Source: Chlorella sorokiniana (taxonomy: Eukaryota; Chlorophyta; Trebouxiophyceae; Chlorellales; Chlorellaceae). Taken from it: DNA of 64,000 bases. The stretch's first letter is position 1. Each line of letters opens with the position of its first letter. Location: contig CP084611.1 in the NCBI GenBank assembly GCA_025917655.1, positions 2,170,001 to 2,234,000 of the forward strand. The letters run 5' to 3'. Made by a program: the position numbers and the translations under genes. The notes beneath the pieces are model-generated. The model saw only the letters and a program-made list of their open reading frames with translations, did not search any database and was not told the origin of the DNA. Below are positions 1 through 13,504 of this stretch, in pieces.

Positions 1-1962
1 TGCAATGGCAGAGGCGGTGGCGGCGTTGCCGCTCACGCCGGCCTGAGCTGCAGCCTGAGCCGCTGCTGCAGCACTGGCACGGGCCTCGGCGTAGGCGGAC
101 ACAGCAGCGCGAGCGGGCGGCACAGCCTGCAGGGTGGCAAAGGAGAGGATGGGCGATAGGGATGCTGTTTTGGCTGGCACAAGTGTCGGACAGGGGCAGA
201 GCAGGCTCAGGGGTGCAGCAGAGCAGCCCACCTGCTCAGGCTTCACCGGCAGCCCCGCCTTGCCGCAGATGTAGACGACCTTGGGCTGCACGTTGCACTG
301 CAGGCCGGGGATGCAGGACAAGGGCGAGGGCAGGTGGCGTTCAGCTTGCAGCCTGCTAGGCCATGCCGACCTTGGGTCCGGCAGCCTCTCTGACATTGTG
401 AACGACAGCCCAAACCCCTTTGCCCACCCGCCCACAGACCAGCCAGAGCCGCACCTTGGCCAGCACAGCGTACAGCGTGGCGCGGCAGATGTGGGACACG
501 ACGTACGGGGCCACGTACACGCAGGAGATGGGGAAGAGGCAGGCGGGCAGCTGGATGCCCAGGGAGTCAGCGGCCTGGGGAGGGGGAGGGCGCAGTCCGC
601 GGCGGACTGGGTGGGCTGTGGAGTTGTGGAGAAGCACAGCGGCACAGCACACGCACCACTGCGATGGCCTCCAAGAAGAGGCGGGTGCTGTCGGGGCCGA
701 GCTCCGCAAGCGCCTGCACGCAGGGAGGGTCCAGCATGAGGCGGGGCACTGCCAGGCAGTGAAGCCTGGCTGGGCATGCAGCCTCTCGTGCGCAGCACCT
801 GCGCAATGGCCAGGGAAGGGTTCTGGCAGCCACACGCGTCCACCGCCTCTGCCAGGGCCTGCACCGTGGCCAGCGCAAACTTGGAGGCGGCGCACGACTG
901 GCCGCAGGTGGCGGCATCGTAGGCCAGGGCATCGCTGCACTCCAGGGGGTGCAGGGGGGGGGGTGGCATGGCGGTGGTGTTCAATTGCATGTTGCGGTGG
1001 GAGGAAAGTGGCAGCGGCAGGCTTGTTAATGATACAGCCTGGCTTCACCTGAAGGCCACCGCCAAGGCAGCGCCGGTGTTCACGGGGTACTTGCACAAGG
1101 ACTCGGACAGGGTCTGCAGCAACAGCGGGCATCAGCTTACGATTCGGTTCGCACAAGATGTCCTGCAGGGCTCTGCACTGCGCGCCGAAGCAGCCAGCAT
1201 CACTCACCAGCACCCAGCACTTGGTCAGCACTTCAACATCGGCACTGGCTTGCGTGAAGGCATGCGCCACAGAGGCCGCGGTTGCCAGGGCTGACGAGTA
1301 GCTCTTGGCGATAGCCTGGGCAGCAGCCTGTGCTGCAGCCTCGACTCCTGCACAATCAATGCTTGTTGATAGCGTTCTTAGGAACCTTGTGTGGAAGCTG
1401 TACATCTCCTCCCTGCTGTGTTCTGCAGTTTAAGGAAACGCCACCTTACCTGACGCAGCAGTGGCCCGCGCAAAGGCTCTGCTGGCAGCTTGACTGCCAG
1501 CGCCCAAGGAACCAGCGCTGGCAGCAGCGTTGGCCGCGCCAGAGGCAGACATGCCGCTTGCTTCGGCTTCAGCTCGAGAAAAGGCAGTTGCTGCATCAAG
1601 GAAGAGAGTGTTGGTTCAAGAGGGCGGTGACTGGCGTCCAGGACAGCGGTGCTTGAAGCAGCAGGCACAGGCAGCATGACAGGCTCTCAGAAACCCTTTG
1701 CTACCTCACCCAGTCCAGAGATGGTGCCAGCACTAGCACCAGCAGAGGCAGAGCTCCTCGCCTGCAGGAGCTCTTTCGAGCCTGGGCCAGGTTGGGCGGA
1801 GTCAGGAGGGGCTTTGTGAAGCAGTGGTGGCCGGCCATTGCTGTCGAGCGTCAACCATGAGCAAGCAAGCAAACTCACGAACTGCAAACGCCTTGGCTCA
1901 CCATGGGCACTAGAGAGGGTCAAGCCGACCAGCAGCAGCATGATTGAGTGCGACGCCCTCAT
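1..1962 (-). CDS. Secreted Ala/Ser-rich, Cys-containing protein (3' end beyond window)
   Basis: I do not recognise a named family. The start at 1962 opens a clear signal peptide (MRASHSIMLLLVGLTLSSAHG) that ends at a GTGAGC donor. Further exons read as small-residue-rich modules: one with ARSSASAGASAGTISG near 1,720-1,770, one with FSRAEAEASGMSASGAAN near 1,440-1,590, and one with EAAAQAAAQAIAKSYSSA near 1,210-1,350. Later exons add spaced cysteines (AATCGQSCAASKFAL, VDACGCQNPSLAIAQ, near 800-940) and a less biased segment (AADSLGIQLPACLFPISC, near 450-575). The first 95 bases return to an Ala-rich module, so the protein continues past the edge. Composition is silk- or wall-protein-like and an extracellular role is inferred. 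A similar gene lies at 45.1-46.1 kb. A single 349-codon open frame here runs through introns and is not the protein. Confidence 0.6.
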
Positions 1963-2024
1963 GGCAGCGAAATTCTTCTATCTTTAGGGATTGAGAGACA
2001 GTGGCAGAAACAACACTGGCCGCG

Positions 2025-2029
2025 TTACA
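2025..2029 (-). terminator. TGTAA poly(A) signal, EXO70
   Basis: TTACA on the + strand is TGTAA on the minus strand, 167 bases past the EXO70 stop. TGTAA is the usual chlorophyte polyadenylation signal. Confidence 0.4.
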
Positions 2030-2195
2030 AGTCTATTGGCAGCTGCAGGCAGCTAGATTGGAAAGCGAAGGCACGTTTGAGGCTTCCAATTTCACTGCCC
2101 ATCTTGCAGGCGTTCACAGTGATTGAGAGTCACAGTACTTGAAGAGGCACGCATGGATGAGAAGGCCTTGCAGGCCCATGCCAGGCGAGCGCTCA

Positions 2196-5100
2196 TCAGG
2201 GCGTGCCCTGGCTGCTGCTCGTTAAGCGCCGCATGCCCGACAGCCTTCTGCCCAGCATGGTGCCGCTGCTGCCAGGGCTCTTGCTGGGGCTGCGCCCCAT
2301 GTGGCCGGGGCCTCCTGCCTCCGCCCGCTCAAACAGCTCGTTCAGCAAGGCAGCCACATCGGCGGGGCTGTAGCGCTCATACCTGCCGCGGTTGTCTGCA
2401 GGCGACGGGGACCAGCAGAACTTTCACAAACGCGAGCCAACCTCATTGCTCCTGTAGCCAGAGCGCGCCCTGCACCCATGGCCTGAACAGGAAAGGTGCG
2501 TGTGCGCGTCGCCCCCAAGGAGTGCGCGCTCGCGCACCTGAGTAGGGCGCCTGCCTGTACTTGGCAAAGAAGGCGTCGTACAGCGGCAGCACCTGCTCAG
2601 CCAGCGCGTCCCTGAGCGCAAAGCGCAGCGCGGGTCGGGCACGGCCCACGCCTGCGCATGGAGGGCGGGGTGGAGGCAGAGGGGTGCTTGACATTGTGGC
2701 CTGGGGCGTGCCTTCCCGCCCCCCCGCGTGCATGCGCCTCCTCAGGCCCACCTGCTGCGGCTGCGCCTCAGCCAGCGCCTTGTTCACTGCCGTCCACTTG
2801 TCCTTGATGGCCTGCCGCGCCGCCTTGTCGCCCGCCAGCCCTGCTGGCACCGCCTGCCGCGAGTCAGCGCGCAGCATTGCCAGCAGCGTGCCCCATGCCT
2901 GCTCGATGTACTGCCGCTGGAAGTCATCGACCCTGCCCTGCAGAGGGAAGGCGGGGCAGCCCCCATGCGGACGCAGCTGGGCTCAGCTCAGCCGCCAGCT
3001 GCAGCCTGCGGTCAGTGTGTGTGGGGGGCACCGGCCGGCCGGCCCCTGACGCCCCTGGATGCGCCAGCCGCCCACTCCCGCCACCCCCACCTTGTTGCGC
3101 TCCGCCCAGCCCTCCCCCACTGCCTTCAGCTCCCGCCCCTCAGTGCAAGCATGCACCACGAAGCGCGCGTTGTTCATGCAGTGCAGTGCGGCCAGGCCGC
3201 GTGCCTTGTAGGACAGTCTGCGCGTGCAGAGGGGAGCAGGGCTGGGGTGGGGGCAGGCAGGCCTCACTCCAGTGGCCAGCTGTGCGCAGGCCCCCCGTCG
3301 CCTCCCCCACCTGGCCTTTGCTTCCAGCGCCGCCAGCAGCGAGTCCAGGGTGCGCCCCACCTCCTGCCCCATGCGCTCCAGCAGGCGCGCTTCCGCGGCC
3401 AGGGTGCCGGCGCCGGGCGGCGAGGGGGTGGCGGCTGCGCGCGAGAGCAAGGAGGCCTGGCGTGAACATGAGCCTCCCCCGCTGTACTCCTCGCTCCAAG
3501 GAGCGCACATGCACACGCAGCACACCGCTGGTGCAGCCCGCCGGGTGTGCCCCAGGCACCGGCCCCGGGCCACCACCCTCACCATCACCAAACAGCAGCG
3601 GCAGCGCCGCCTCGTACGCCAGCACGGCGCAGCAGCGACACGGCAGAGGCGCAGAGCGGGTGCACGGTGCCGTCGGCGGGCAGGGAGCGCCCGCATCCCG
3701 CGCCACCGACTCTTGCAGCTCGGCGAAGCAGGCGCGCGCCTCGGCGCCCATGCGAGCCCCCAGCTGCGGGGAGAGACCAGGGGGACGGCAGGGGTGGGTG
3801 CGGCGGGGGGGGGGCAAGAAGGATGAGGGGCCGCCTTCCCTCGCTGACATCACTGCCCAACAGGCGCCTGCACCAACCCCTCTGTAGCCCTGGGCACCTG
3901 GCTTAGTAGGGCCACAGCTGGCGGCTGCTCCGCTGTCGGCGGCGCCAGCGAGGCGCGGTCAAGGCGTGGGCGCCCGCCGTCAGCGCCGCCTGCAGCGGCG
4001 GCAGGCAGCCCTCCACCGCGCTGTGCATGTCCAGCACGCCAAACAGCTTGTGGGGCACCCGCCGCGCCCCCAGCACCGCGTCGGCGCCCTCCAGCAGCGG
4101 CGCGGTGCCGGCGGCGGCCACCAGGGCCAGCACGCCCGCCTGCTCCGCGGGGGGAACACGGCGGCGCACAGGCGCGCCTCCTCCTGCGCCAGCCGCACAA
4201 ACAGGCGCAGCGCGGCCGTCCACCTGCAGGGTGGCGTAGTGGTTTTTGTATTTGGGGGGCAGTTGAGGGCGCGACGCATTGCCAGTCCAGTTGGGCGGTG
4301 GGGCCCAGGCAACCGCCCTGCCCTGGTGTGCCGGCGCAGGGCAGGCCTGCGCCCTGCGCCAGCTCACCCGGGGATCCTGCCCTCCAGCTGCTGCCAGCTC
4401 AGCCGCGCCAGCTCCTCCCGGCTGCCAGCCAGCAGCGCCAGCAAGCCGTCCAGCTGGGACTGTAGCAGGCCACGCCGCGCCTCGGCGTAAGCCTTGAGCG
4501 CCACCTGGCTGCCGCCCCGCAGCATGGGCACAGCAAGGGCCTTGAGCTTAGCCAGCACGGCCTCAGGCAGGAGGTTGAGTGGGCCCGAGGCAAGGCCAGC
4601 CGCTGCCGCGGCGCCGCCCGAGGCGGCTGGCCCGCCCTCGCCCGCAACCGCGCGCAGCTGAGCCAACAGCGCAGGTGGCACGTTGGAGTGCTTTTGCAGC
4701 AGGGCGGAGAACTCGCGTGCGCAGGCCGCCAGGCCGGCATCTCGCAGGGCGGTGGTATGTCGCAGCGCGTCTTCCGCCGACGCCATCCTGCGGTGCGCCT
4801 GCAGAAAGTCGATGGCCACCTCGAGTCGCTCCAGAGCTGCCAGGAAGCCCTCCAGGTGGGCCCGCGGCCCTGCCTGGATCACGCTTTGCATCTGTTTTGG
4901 GGGTGCACGAGGTGCGATGCGCGAGTTTTCCGAGCGCAAGCCTCAGGCGTCACGTGGCATCGCAAGCGGTGGAAGCCGACTGCTGTGGAAATGCGAGCAT
5001 GCACCCGCGGCGGCAGCCTGCACCTTGCGGCTGGCGTCCAGGTGCTCCAGCACCTCCTCGCTGCGCTGCTTGGCCGCGGCGATGTTCTCCTTGGCCCTGG

Positions 5101-5262
5101 TCAGAGCCAGCGTCTTGCCCGTCATTGGAAACGCCTGGCGGGCAAGCTCCCAAGCTGCCAGCTTGCCAGGTCCAGCAGGGATGCGGCCTCCTTGGCGCTG
5201 CTGTCCAGCAAGGCCAGGTCAGCCCGCAGCATGGCTGCCGTCTCCGCGACGTCGGCACCCAT
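2196..5262 (-). CDS. EXO70: EXO70-family exocyst subunit
   Basis: Exocyst subunit that tethers secretory vesicles to the plasma membrane through its C-terminal phosphoinositide-binding end. The N-terminal region reads MGADVAETAAMLRADLALL, then a coiled-coil-like stretch (ENIAAAKQRSEEVLEHLDAS). The typical EXO70 block with HLEGFLAALERLEVAIDFL follows near 4,780-4,870. The C-terminus is diagnostic: KDKWTAVNKALAEAQPQQ, then LRDALAEQVLPLYDAFFAKY, and YERYSPADVAALLNELFE near 2,340-2,385, which match the last helices of plant EXO70. A Ser/Gly-rich tail ends at the TGA at 2196-2198. At least five introns interrupt the gene. Near 5,150 the frame slips by one base between the first helix and FPMTGKTLALTRAKENI, probably a missing base. 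Plants have many EXO70 genes; only one is seen here. Confidence 0.85.
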
Positions 5263-5798
5263 GGCAGGCAGAGGCTGGGCGCCGCACGACAGCAGGCAGT
5301 GTCGGCGTCCGGTTGCTGATGCTGTGCGGCTCGACGATGGTTAGTTGAAGGCGACTTTAGTAGGCTTTTGGTGGGCGGCTCGAAGCGTAACTATCGCTGG
5401 ATCATGTACGAGCTGCCGCAAACAGTGCTGGCAGCGACTCTGATGTTTCTCAACGTCGCGCGGATAACAGGGCGTTCGTGCCACGCGACGTTTTGGCACC
5501 TAGGGCGGCCATGGCGGTCAATGCCCTGCTGTCGACACGCCTTGCCCAACCTTGCCGGCTGATGCGCATTGTCTGTTTACACAGGATCAGAGTGGAAATG
5601 GTCCAAACATGGATTCAAGCCCTTGCCTTCAAGGCATGGTAACAGCAAAGAAGAAGGGAAACCAGAGGGAAAGCCAGCCAATCCAAAAGGCATGTGCGTC
5701 CCACTACTTGGGGCCGCCGCCTGCTGTGCTGGGTCCTCTTCAAGATCTGCAGAAAGGGCAGAAAGGGGAGCATACAAAGGATTTCATGCACTGGTCTA
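5263..5798. other. Intergenic: EXO70 5' flank and NDUFV2 3' UTR
   Basis: This 536-base gap between two minus-strand genes has no reading frame with recognisable homology. It contains the likely NDUFV2 poly(A) signal at 5577-5581 and AT-richer sequence than the flanking exons. The EXO70 promoter should be in its left half. Confidence 0.5.
5577..5581 (-). terminator. TGTAA poly(A) signal, NDUFV2
   Basis: TTACA on the + strand (TGTAA on the minus), about 218 bases after the complex I subunit stop. Confidence 0.4.
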
Positions 5799-7565
<1,767 letters not shown>

Positions 7566-8135
7566 GGCTCCTCGCCGACAGGCTACGATCGGCGCGGCAG
7601 CGCTAATCGGTGGGATGCGCGAAAGGGTTGGGCAGCAGGCTGCCAATGAGCAGTGTCAGAACCCCTGCCCTGCCCCAGGAATCAAGCTGGGCTGCAGCTG
7701 CTGCCGTGAAGAGCGAGTCGCTCGCTTTCCGACACGCAAATGTGATTGCTGCTGGGCCCAACAGCACATGAAAGCACTACGCAGGGGTACACCTCTTTAC
7801 GCCTCGTTCCCCCGTTAGCTCCGTGCGTCGATCGTTCGAATTCTCGGGGGTCAACACGTTCTCTGCAGCCTGCAGCTGCCCTGTAGCCCGCGTGGTGGCG
7901 AACTTCTTTTGCGGCCTCCCCACTCCTCCCCCGGTTAGCCGCGCCGCGTTCTCCACCGCCTGAAACTCGCACTTGCAGCGAACTCGCGCTGCGACGAGCA
8001 GTCAGTCCTCAAACCCAAGCGTCGGCACGTTGGGGCTGGCCTTGTCCTGAACTCGCTGGGGCTTCCGGCCGCCCCTTCAGCAGCTGCTGCAGATCAGCGG
8101 CTGCGGCACGGCCGCAGGGCCTACGCTGGAGCAGC
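7566..8135. promoter_or_regulatory. Divergent promoter region, NDUFV2 / CUE gene
   Basis: 570 bases separate the two oppositely oriented starts. No conserved frame is present, so it should hold both 5' UTRs and promoters. I could not pick out a specific motif. Confidence 0.5.
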
Positions 8136-9363
8136 ATGTCTGTGGCCACGCAGCACTCGCCCTTTGCCGTCGGCAGCAAGCGCTTGTACGAGAGCGAGGA
8201 GAACGAGGACCGTCTGCAGCGCCTGGACAGCTCAGCCAACGCTCACAAGCGCTTTCGGCAGCGCGGCAGCCCCTCTAGTAGGTGTGGAAGCGACGGCGTG
8301 CAGCACTCGTACGCCTTTGGGAACGCCACCATCGCAGCATTGCGAGCCCTCTTCCCGAGATGAGCGACAAGGTGGGGGCGTCGCTATGCATAAACCTCCT
8401 GCTGCCCATCAACCTTTTCCTGTCGCATAGGCGCGCGGTTTCAGCCTGCCTGCTCCTGCTCTCGCCTGGGTGGCTCCCTCACCCCCTGATGCTGGCCATC
8501 CCGCTCCTCTGCGCAGGTCATTTCTGACGTGCTCACCGAATATGGCGACAATATTGATGCCGCCATCAAGCACCTCACGGAGTTGCGGCTCACAGTGGCA
8601 GGCTCAGCCGCAGCAGGGCATGCAGCGGCGGCTGCTGCCGAGCAGCAGCAGGTGGAGGAGCAACCCCGCAGCAGCCTGCACAACAAGAGCCGCAGCAGCA
8701 TCACACAGGCCCTCCAGCGACTGCCAGCGCAACTGACGTTAATGGCAAGGGCCCTAGGAGCGCGGAGGAGTGGGTTGAAGTGGTGGTGCGGGAGATGTCG
8801 GCGGCCAGCGACCTCGCCGACGCCAGCTCACGCGCCTCCAGGGTGCTACGCGCCTTGAGCAGGCAGCCGTGTCGCACGCGCAGTCAGCGGGCGGAAGTGA
8901 CAGTGCTGAGGTGCCGCGGCTGCGCAGCCAGCTGGCCGAGGCTCAGCGCGAGAACCAGCTGCTCAAGCGCGCGGTGGCCATCCAGAATGCACGCATGCAG
9001 GAGCTCAGGTGGGGGCTGGGGGCGGGCACCCGTGTGTCGCAGGAATGCCCCAGTGCAACGAGCCATTGCATCTTTCCGTTGCCAGTGTGCTCAGCTTTGG
9101 GCTGGCAACGGGCGGCTGGCACGGGTGCTGTCCCACATTCTGACATGATCCTGGTTCGCCCCCTCCTCCCCCATCCTCCATGTCCCCGCAGCGGCAAAGA
9201 GGCCGAGGTTGCGCAACTGCGACAGATGATGGAGGGACTTCAGCAGAAGGTGCATGCGCTGGAGGTGCAAAACTACACGCTGGCCATGCACCTGAAGCAG
9301 GCCACCGACAGCAAGGACGCACTGGCGGCGGCTGGCTTTCGCGGCAACCCAGACATTTTCTGA
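8136..9363 (+). CDS. CUE-domain ubiquitin-binding protein (plant-type)
   Basis: Resembles the small plant proteins annotated as ubiquitin system component CUE. The N-terminal exon (MSVATQHSPFAVGSKRLYES, 8136 on) leads to a CUE domain split by an intron: ATIAALRALFP-EMSDK, then VISDVLTEYGDNIDAAIKHL (8519-8578). Such domains bind mono- or polyubiquitin. The second half is a coiled coil (RLRSQLAEAQRENQLLKRAV) ending QKVHALEVQNYTLAMHLKQ and GFRGNPDIF, the signature end of the plant family. At 8354-8356 the conserved FPEM is out of frame unless one C is added to CCC, so an assembly deletion is likely. The cellular role of the plant family is not established. Confidence 0.8.
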
Positions 9364-9790
9364 TGTGTGCTAGACATGTTCCTTCATTTTCTCCTTGAAG
9401 GTTGTACCATCCCTGCTCATGTAATATCCAGCCCTTTGATGCCTTGAGGAAGGCTCTGCGCTGGCCAGCCGCCCAGCGCGATGACGGGGCTCAGGTCTAG
9501 AGCTGGCAGCACAGGGCTGATCCAATCCTGCCCACCCGCTGATCGTCCTAAATTTTGGGTCAATCAAGCAAGTAGCATGATGTCGCCGGCACTGACGCTG
9601 GCTGCCCAGCCCACGGGAGCCTTCTCATCTCGACTTGCCCGCACAACCGCACCATCGAAGCCCAGGGCACATTCTTCAGCCACCAAATGTATCACCAGGG
9701 CTAAGCCTGAAGGGTGGGTGCCTGCTCGCGACAGTCTGCGTGTCGCCTGCGGCGTGTGCGCCGCTCCTCGCGTGAAGCCAACACGAGACC
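9364..9790. other. Intergenic between CUE gene and ICMT-like gene
   Basis: 427 bases between tandem genes. It holds the poly(A) signal of the upstream gene at 9420-9424 and presumably the promoter of the downstream gene. No coding signal is seen. Confidence 0.5.
9420..9424 (+). terminator. TGTAA poly(A) signal, CUE gene
   Basis: TGTAA 57 bases after the stop codon, the spacing usual for green-algal genes. Confidence 0.5.
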
Positions 9791-10656
9791 ATGTCTGCTG
9801 CCCTTCCCCCGGTTAATTGCAGCGGTGGCAAGACCACTGGTCAGGTGGATGCCGAGTGGGCCAAAGAAGTGCTGGAGGAGGTGGTGAACCCGCCGCCCGG
9901 GGAGCTGGGCACGCGTGGAGAGGCTTGGTTTGCGGCGCAGCTGGTTGCTCTGCTCCTGGTTGCCTTCCCTCCTGAGGGGCTCAGGCCACTGGTGGATGCG
10001 CTCGGATGGCTAGCTGTCGCTGGCGGCTTGGGCCTTGTGTGAGTGCGGCTGCGCTCATGGCGGGTTGGCAGCAACGTAAGGGCCTGTTGCCGTGAACGTC
10101 TGCACGCTGGTTGCCCTTGACGCCCCAGCCCCCACCCCCGCTCCCTTTCAGTGTTGCCGGCCAGCAGGTGCTGGGCAAAAACCTCACGCCGCTGCCCAAG
10201 CCGCGGGAGGGCAGCTCCCTGGTCACCGGCGGCGCCTACTCCCTGTGCCGCCACCCCATGTGAGGCCCGCCCCCGCTCACGTGCCGCCTCTTCCAGCCAC
10301 CTGCTGAGGGGTTCCACCCTGCCTCGCAGGTACGGCGGTCTCCTGCTCGCCGCGCTAGGCCTCTCCCTGGCGCTGGGGGACGAGCTGCGCCTGGCCTTTG
10401 CCCTGGCGGTGTTCCTCATCCTGGACCGCAAGGTGGGGCACCTCGCAAAGGCAGGCAGCCGGGCGGGGAGTGTGCAAGGGAGGCGGCCCTGCCCCCACCC
10501 CTCCCAGCCCGGGCTTCTGGGGCCTGCCCCTCTGCTCACAGCTGGCCTGCCCAGGTGCAGGCCTCGTACGAAGAGCAGCTGCTGCTGGAGAGGTGGGGCG
10601 CGGAGTATGAAGAGTATCAGCAGCGCACACGCAAGCTGCTGCCCTACGTATACTGA
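9791..10656 (+). CDS. Isoprenylcysteine carboxyl methyltransferase-like membrane protein
   Basis: A small integral membrane enzyme of the ICMT/PEMT methyltransferase superfamily. Four exons read: MSAALPPVNCSGGKTTGQVD with a first hydrophobic region (AQLVALLLVAF, LGWLAVAGGLGLV); then VLGKNLTPLPKPREGSSLVT and GAYSLCRHPM, the family's His-Pro motif that helps bind S-adenosylmethionine; then YGGLLLAALGLSLALGDEL with a further hydrophobic stretch; and a last exon ending EEYQQRTRKLLPYVY. The Glu in the EEQLLLERWG segment is also typical. Substrate is unknown: prenylated-protein carboxyl, phospholipid and small-molecule methylation all occur in this superfamily. The stop is 81 bases from the stop of the convergent LPP gene. 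Confidence 0.75.
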
Positions 10657-10737
10657 GGCCCGACGGTGCCTGCAGCTCCCAGCAGTCCAAACTTTTGTTC
10701 CCAAGTGTCTTGCAAAGCACGTGCTCACACCCGTTCA

Positions 10738-11861
10738 TCACCAGCGAGCTGCTGCTGCTGCTCGTCGCTCGCGGCATCGTCGTTGGCATACAGCAGCAAG
10801 CTCCGGCTGGGCGGCATGGACAGGCTGGCCCGCCCGGGCGCACGCGTCGCGCACAACCGATATCAGCTGCCCCGCGTGTGAGCTGGTGATGCTGCAGTAC
10901 ACCTGGCGATAGAAGCAGTACGCCATCAGCAGGCCCAACAGGAAGCCTGCCGCCACGTCGTCTGGGGCGTGCCAGTAGTCCTGGGTCCGGCTCATGCCGA
11001 TCCACACCGCGAACAGCAGGGGGAGAGCGAGAGAATGAAGCGCAGGGGCTGCGCCTGGCCGTCGAAGCAGCGCAGCTGGCCGAGGAGCCAGAACGAGGTG
11101 AAGCCCAGCCCCGAGGTGGACCAGGATGTGTGGCCGCTGGGGAAGCTCTTCATGCCCTCCGCTGGGTTCACGGCATCATCCAAGCATTTGGGCAGACCCT
11201 GCCAGCGGGGCATGCAGCAGGGGGCAGAAACCCTCAGTCCTCCGGAAGCAAGCATGGCAGATGCTTGATCGGCAGCGTCAGTGCTGCTCACTGGCCCTTT
11301 CTGCACCGCATTGCAAAGCCAGCAATCATCATGCTGCTGCCCACCTCAGGTGTGAACACGGGTTCCATACCGTGTGGCCAGCAACGGTGCACGAAGTGAG
11401 GCCGGGTCGGCCCACCTGCACGCGGCAAGCATGTCAGCATTGCAAGTAGCACTTGGGGCAGTCCAGCGCACGTTGCCTCACGTTGACTTTTATCCAGTTG
11501 GTGAGGACTCCAGTGAATGCCACACAAGAAACAACCATGAGGCAGGCATGGTGAGCCTCCAAGCGGTTGATGCGCCCCGCCGCCAGGAAGCCAGCGATGC
11601 AGAGCAGCGGCGTCAGTAGCGCGACGCACGGCACCGCCCAGGCAGGCACGTGGTTGGGTCGCAGTGGATAGCTGTACCTCCACAGCTCTAAATCGGGGTG
11701 TGCCCATTGTACAGGACATGATGGTACGGCTCCCACTGCTCCGAGGCCGCCAGCACCAAGAGCAGCAGCACCACCGCAGCATACTGCAACGCGTGAGTGC
11801 GGGCCAGCTGGCTCCAGGATGGCTGCGCTGCGTTTGCAGGTTTAAGCGGCTCGTCGACCAT
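10738..11861 (-). CDS. LPP: Lipid phosphate phosphatase (PAP2 family)
   Basis: Integral membrane phosphatase that dephosphorylates phosphatidic acid and related lipids. All three PAP2 catalytic motifs are visible: WIKVNV then GRPRPHFVHRCWP (near 11,380-11,480), KSFPSGHTSWSTSG (near 11,105-11,155), and SRTQDYWHAPDDVAAGFLLG (near 10,935-10,995). Hydrophobic segments flank them (AVVLLLLVLAA, VPCVALLTPLLCIAGFL, LLMAYCFYRQVY). Order and spacing match plant LPP2/LPP3. The start at 11861 (MVDEPLKPANAAQPSW) gives a short cytosolic N-terminus. The frame slips by one base near 11,700-11,712, between PYHHVLYN and AHPDLELWRY, with homology intact on both sides. The extended C-terminus (about 45 residues after the last membrane segment) is not conserved. 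Confidence 0.88.
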
Positions 11862-12422
11862 GCTGTTGAAGTGACCCTTGCTACCAAGCAGCGACGAAGC
11901 TGCAGCACTGGGCAGGCAGGAAAGGAATAGCCAGGTCAGCGCAAGGCTGCAAATATAGCAGCAGGTGGGGGCCAACATGGGGGCGCAGGAGTGGGGGCGG
12001 GGGGCGGCGGGTAGACGGCGGTTAGCACTGTGTGGTGCCTGGAACGCACCACACACACAAGGTAGGGTAATTAGGTTGAAAGAAAGATTCGTTTGCCTTG
12101 CCTTTGCGTACTCTGAAATCTCTAAAGTCTCGTTGGCTCATGCTGGAACAAGCCCCCTCCTGCCCTCGAGGACCATCTCGCAGTGCGTGATTACAGATTA
12201 TTTACTTATTCTGCATGCAACATGTACACCTGTACCGCTCGGGCGGGGCTGACTCGACTTGTCTCCGCGTAGACAATCTGTCAGCCTTCATACTTTCTCA
12301 ACTCGCTGTATACGCTCAACGCTCAGCTGTTCGTTGTAACCTCCCATCGTGCTGAGCCGCTTCAAGTTGACATACCTTCCCCGCGCTTCCTTGCCCCTTT
12401 GAGCCCGCGGACTGGGACAATT
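11862..12422. promoter_or_regulatory. Divergent promoter region, LPP / plastid-type protein
   Basis: 561 bases between opposite starts. The part from about 12,060 to 12,360 is clearly AT-richer than the surrounding exons. No coding signal is seen. Confidence 0.45.
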
Positions 12423-13504
12423 ATGATTGCAGCTTCTAGCAACACGCTGCGCGGCAGGCTGCTGACGAGCACGGGCGTTGCTCAAGCGCAGACTGCTAAA
12501 AACTTCTTGCCTCAGCGGCCCGTTCTGCTCCGTGGCTCGCGCCTGACCACAGTCGCTGCCGCCGCAGTGCAAAGTGACAGCCTGCTAGCCACTGTTGAGG
12601 TAGGTCTATCTGGGTGGTAAAGCTTTCTGTGATACTCCACCTTCGCTGTGGGTTTCCTCCCCACCTCCCTGTGGGTCTCCAGCTCAACAAAAGGGTGAAA
12701 TTCGCATGTTTGCAGGGCCGGCTGAGCCAGCTTATTGCGGAGCTGTCTCTGGAGGCTGGCGGCGCTCCGCCAACCCTGCTCCCAAACCCGCTTCGCTGGT
12801 CGCGCGTCCTTCTCAGCATGGCGGTTGCCCTGCAGCGGATTCTACGCTGGACACATGTTGCTGCAGCTGCGATACAGCTGCACCTAGGCATGCAGCAGCG
12901 GCAGAAGCTGGCGTTTGCTGGTGGACCCGCTATGGGCGTGACTGGCGACGGCAGCAGGGTCAGCTCCACGTCATCATCTGCTGTCACGGAGGCGGATCCT
13001 GCCCAGCGACCGGGGCAGGCGCCAGACCTGCAGCAGTCGGGTGCTGCTGTGTTAGGCTTCATCAGTGCGGCCACCATGGGGGCAGTGGAGCAGCTGCGGC
13101 ACACGCTGACCGACGCCACGCAGGGCATCGAGAGCAGGATGTCGGCCATCGAGCAGACCGCCAGCAGCGTGCAGGACACGCTGTTCAAGGCAGCGCAGGC
13201 GCACTCGGAGGCTGTGCGTTCAAACCCGCAGGGTGAGTGCGATTTGGAATGCATCAGTGCTAGACATGTATCAGTGCAGAGCGTGCTTCCAAGCCATCAC
13301 GTCCATGCTTGTTCCGGGCTGTTTGGCATCCTGCTGAGCCGGCTCCGTGTGCCCTCTCCTGCTGCAGGAGGCATGTGGAAGCAGCCCTGCGTGGACACGG
13401 TGATTAGCGAGGAGGAGCGGCTGCGTCAGGCTGTGTTCTCCCAGGTCTACGCGGAGCTGCTGCTCAAAGACAACCGCCAGCTGGGCTTCAATGCGCAGCC
13501 GTGA
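12423..13504 (+). CDS. Unknown protein with likely chloroplast transit peptide
   Basis: No family recognised. The ATG at 12423 starts a Ser/Thr/Arg-rich, acid-free leader (MIAASSNTLRGRLLTSTG, then VLLRGSRLTTVAAAAVQSD) typical of plastid targeting. After an intron, exon 2 opens GRLSQLIAELSLEAGGAPP. Its middle is compositionally ragged and probably contains a frame slip. It ends with a confident helical stretch: VLGFISAATMGAVEQLRHTL and IESRMSAIEQTASSVQDTLF. The last exon reads MWKQPCVDTVISEEERLRQA and VYAELLLKDNRQLGFN before the stop. The alternation of Glu/Gln/Ser suggests an amphipathic helix or short coiled coil. Function unknown. Confidence 0.55.

Noticed and set aside
356-1405. A 349-codon open frame on the minus strand, apparently a single large exon
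   Set aside because: It reads through visible GT-AG introns and switches between frames of the modular exons; only its first part matches the Ala-rich module.
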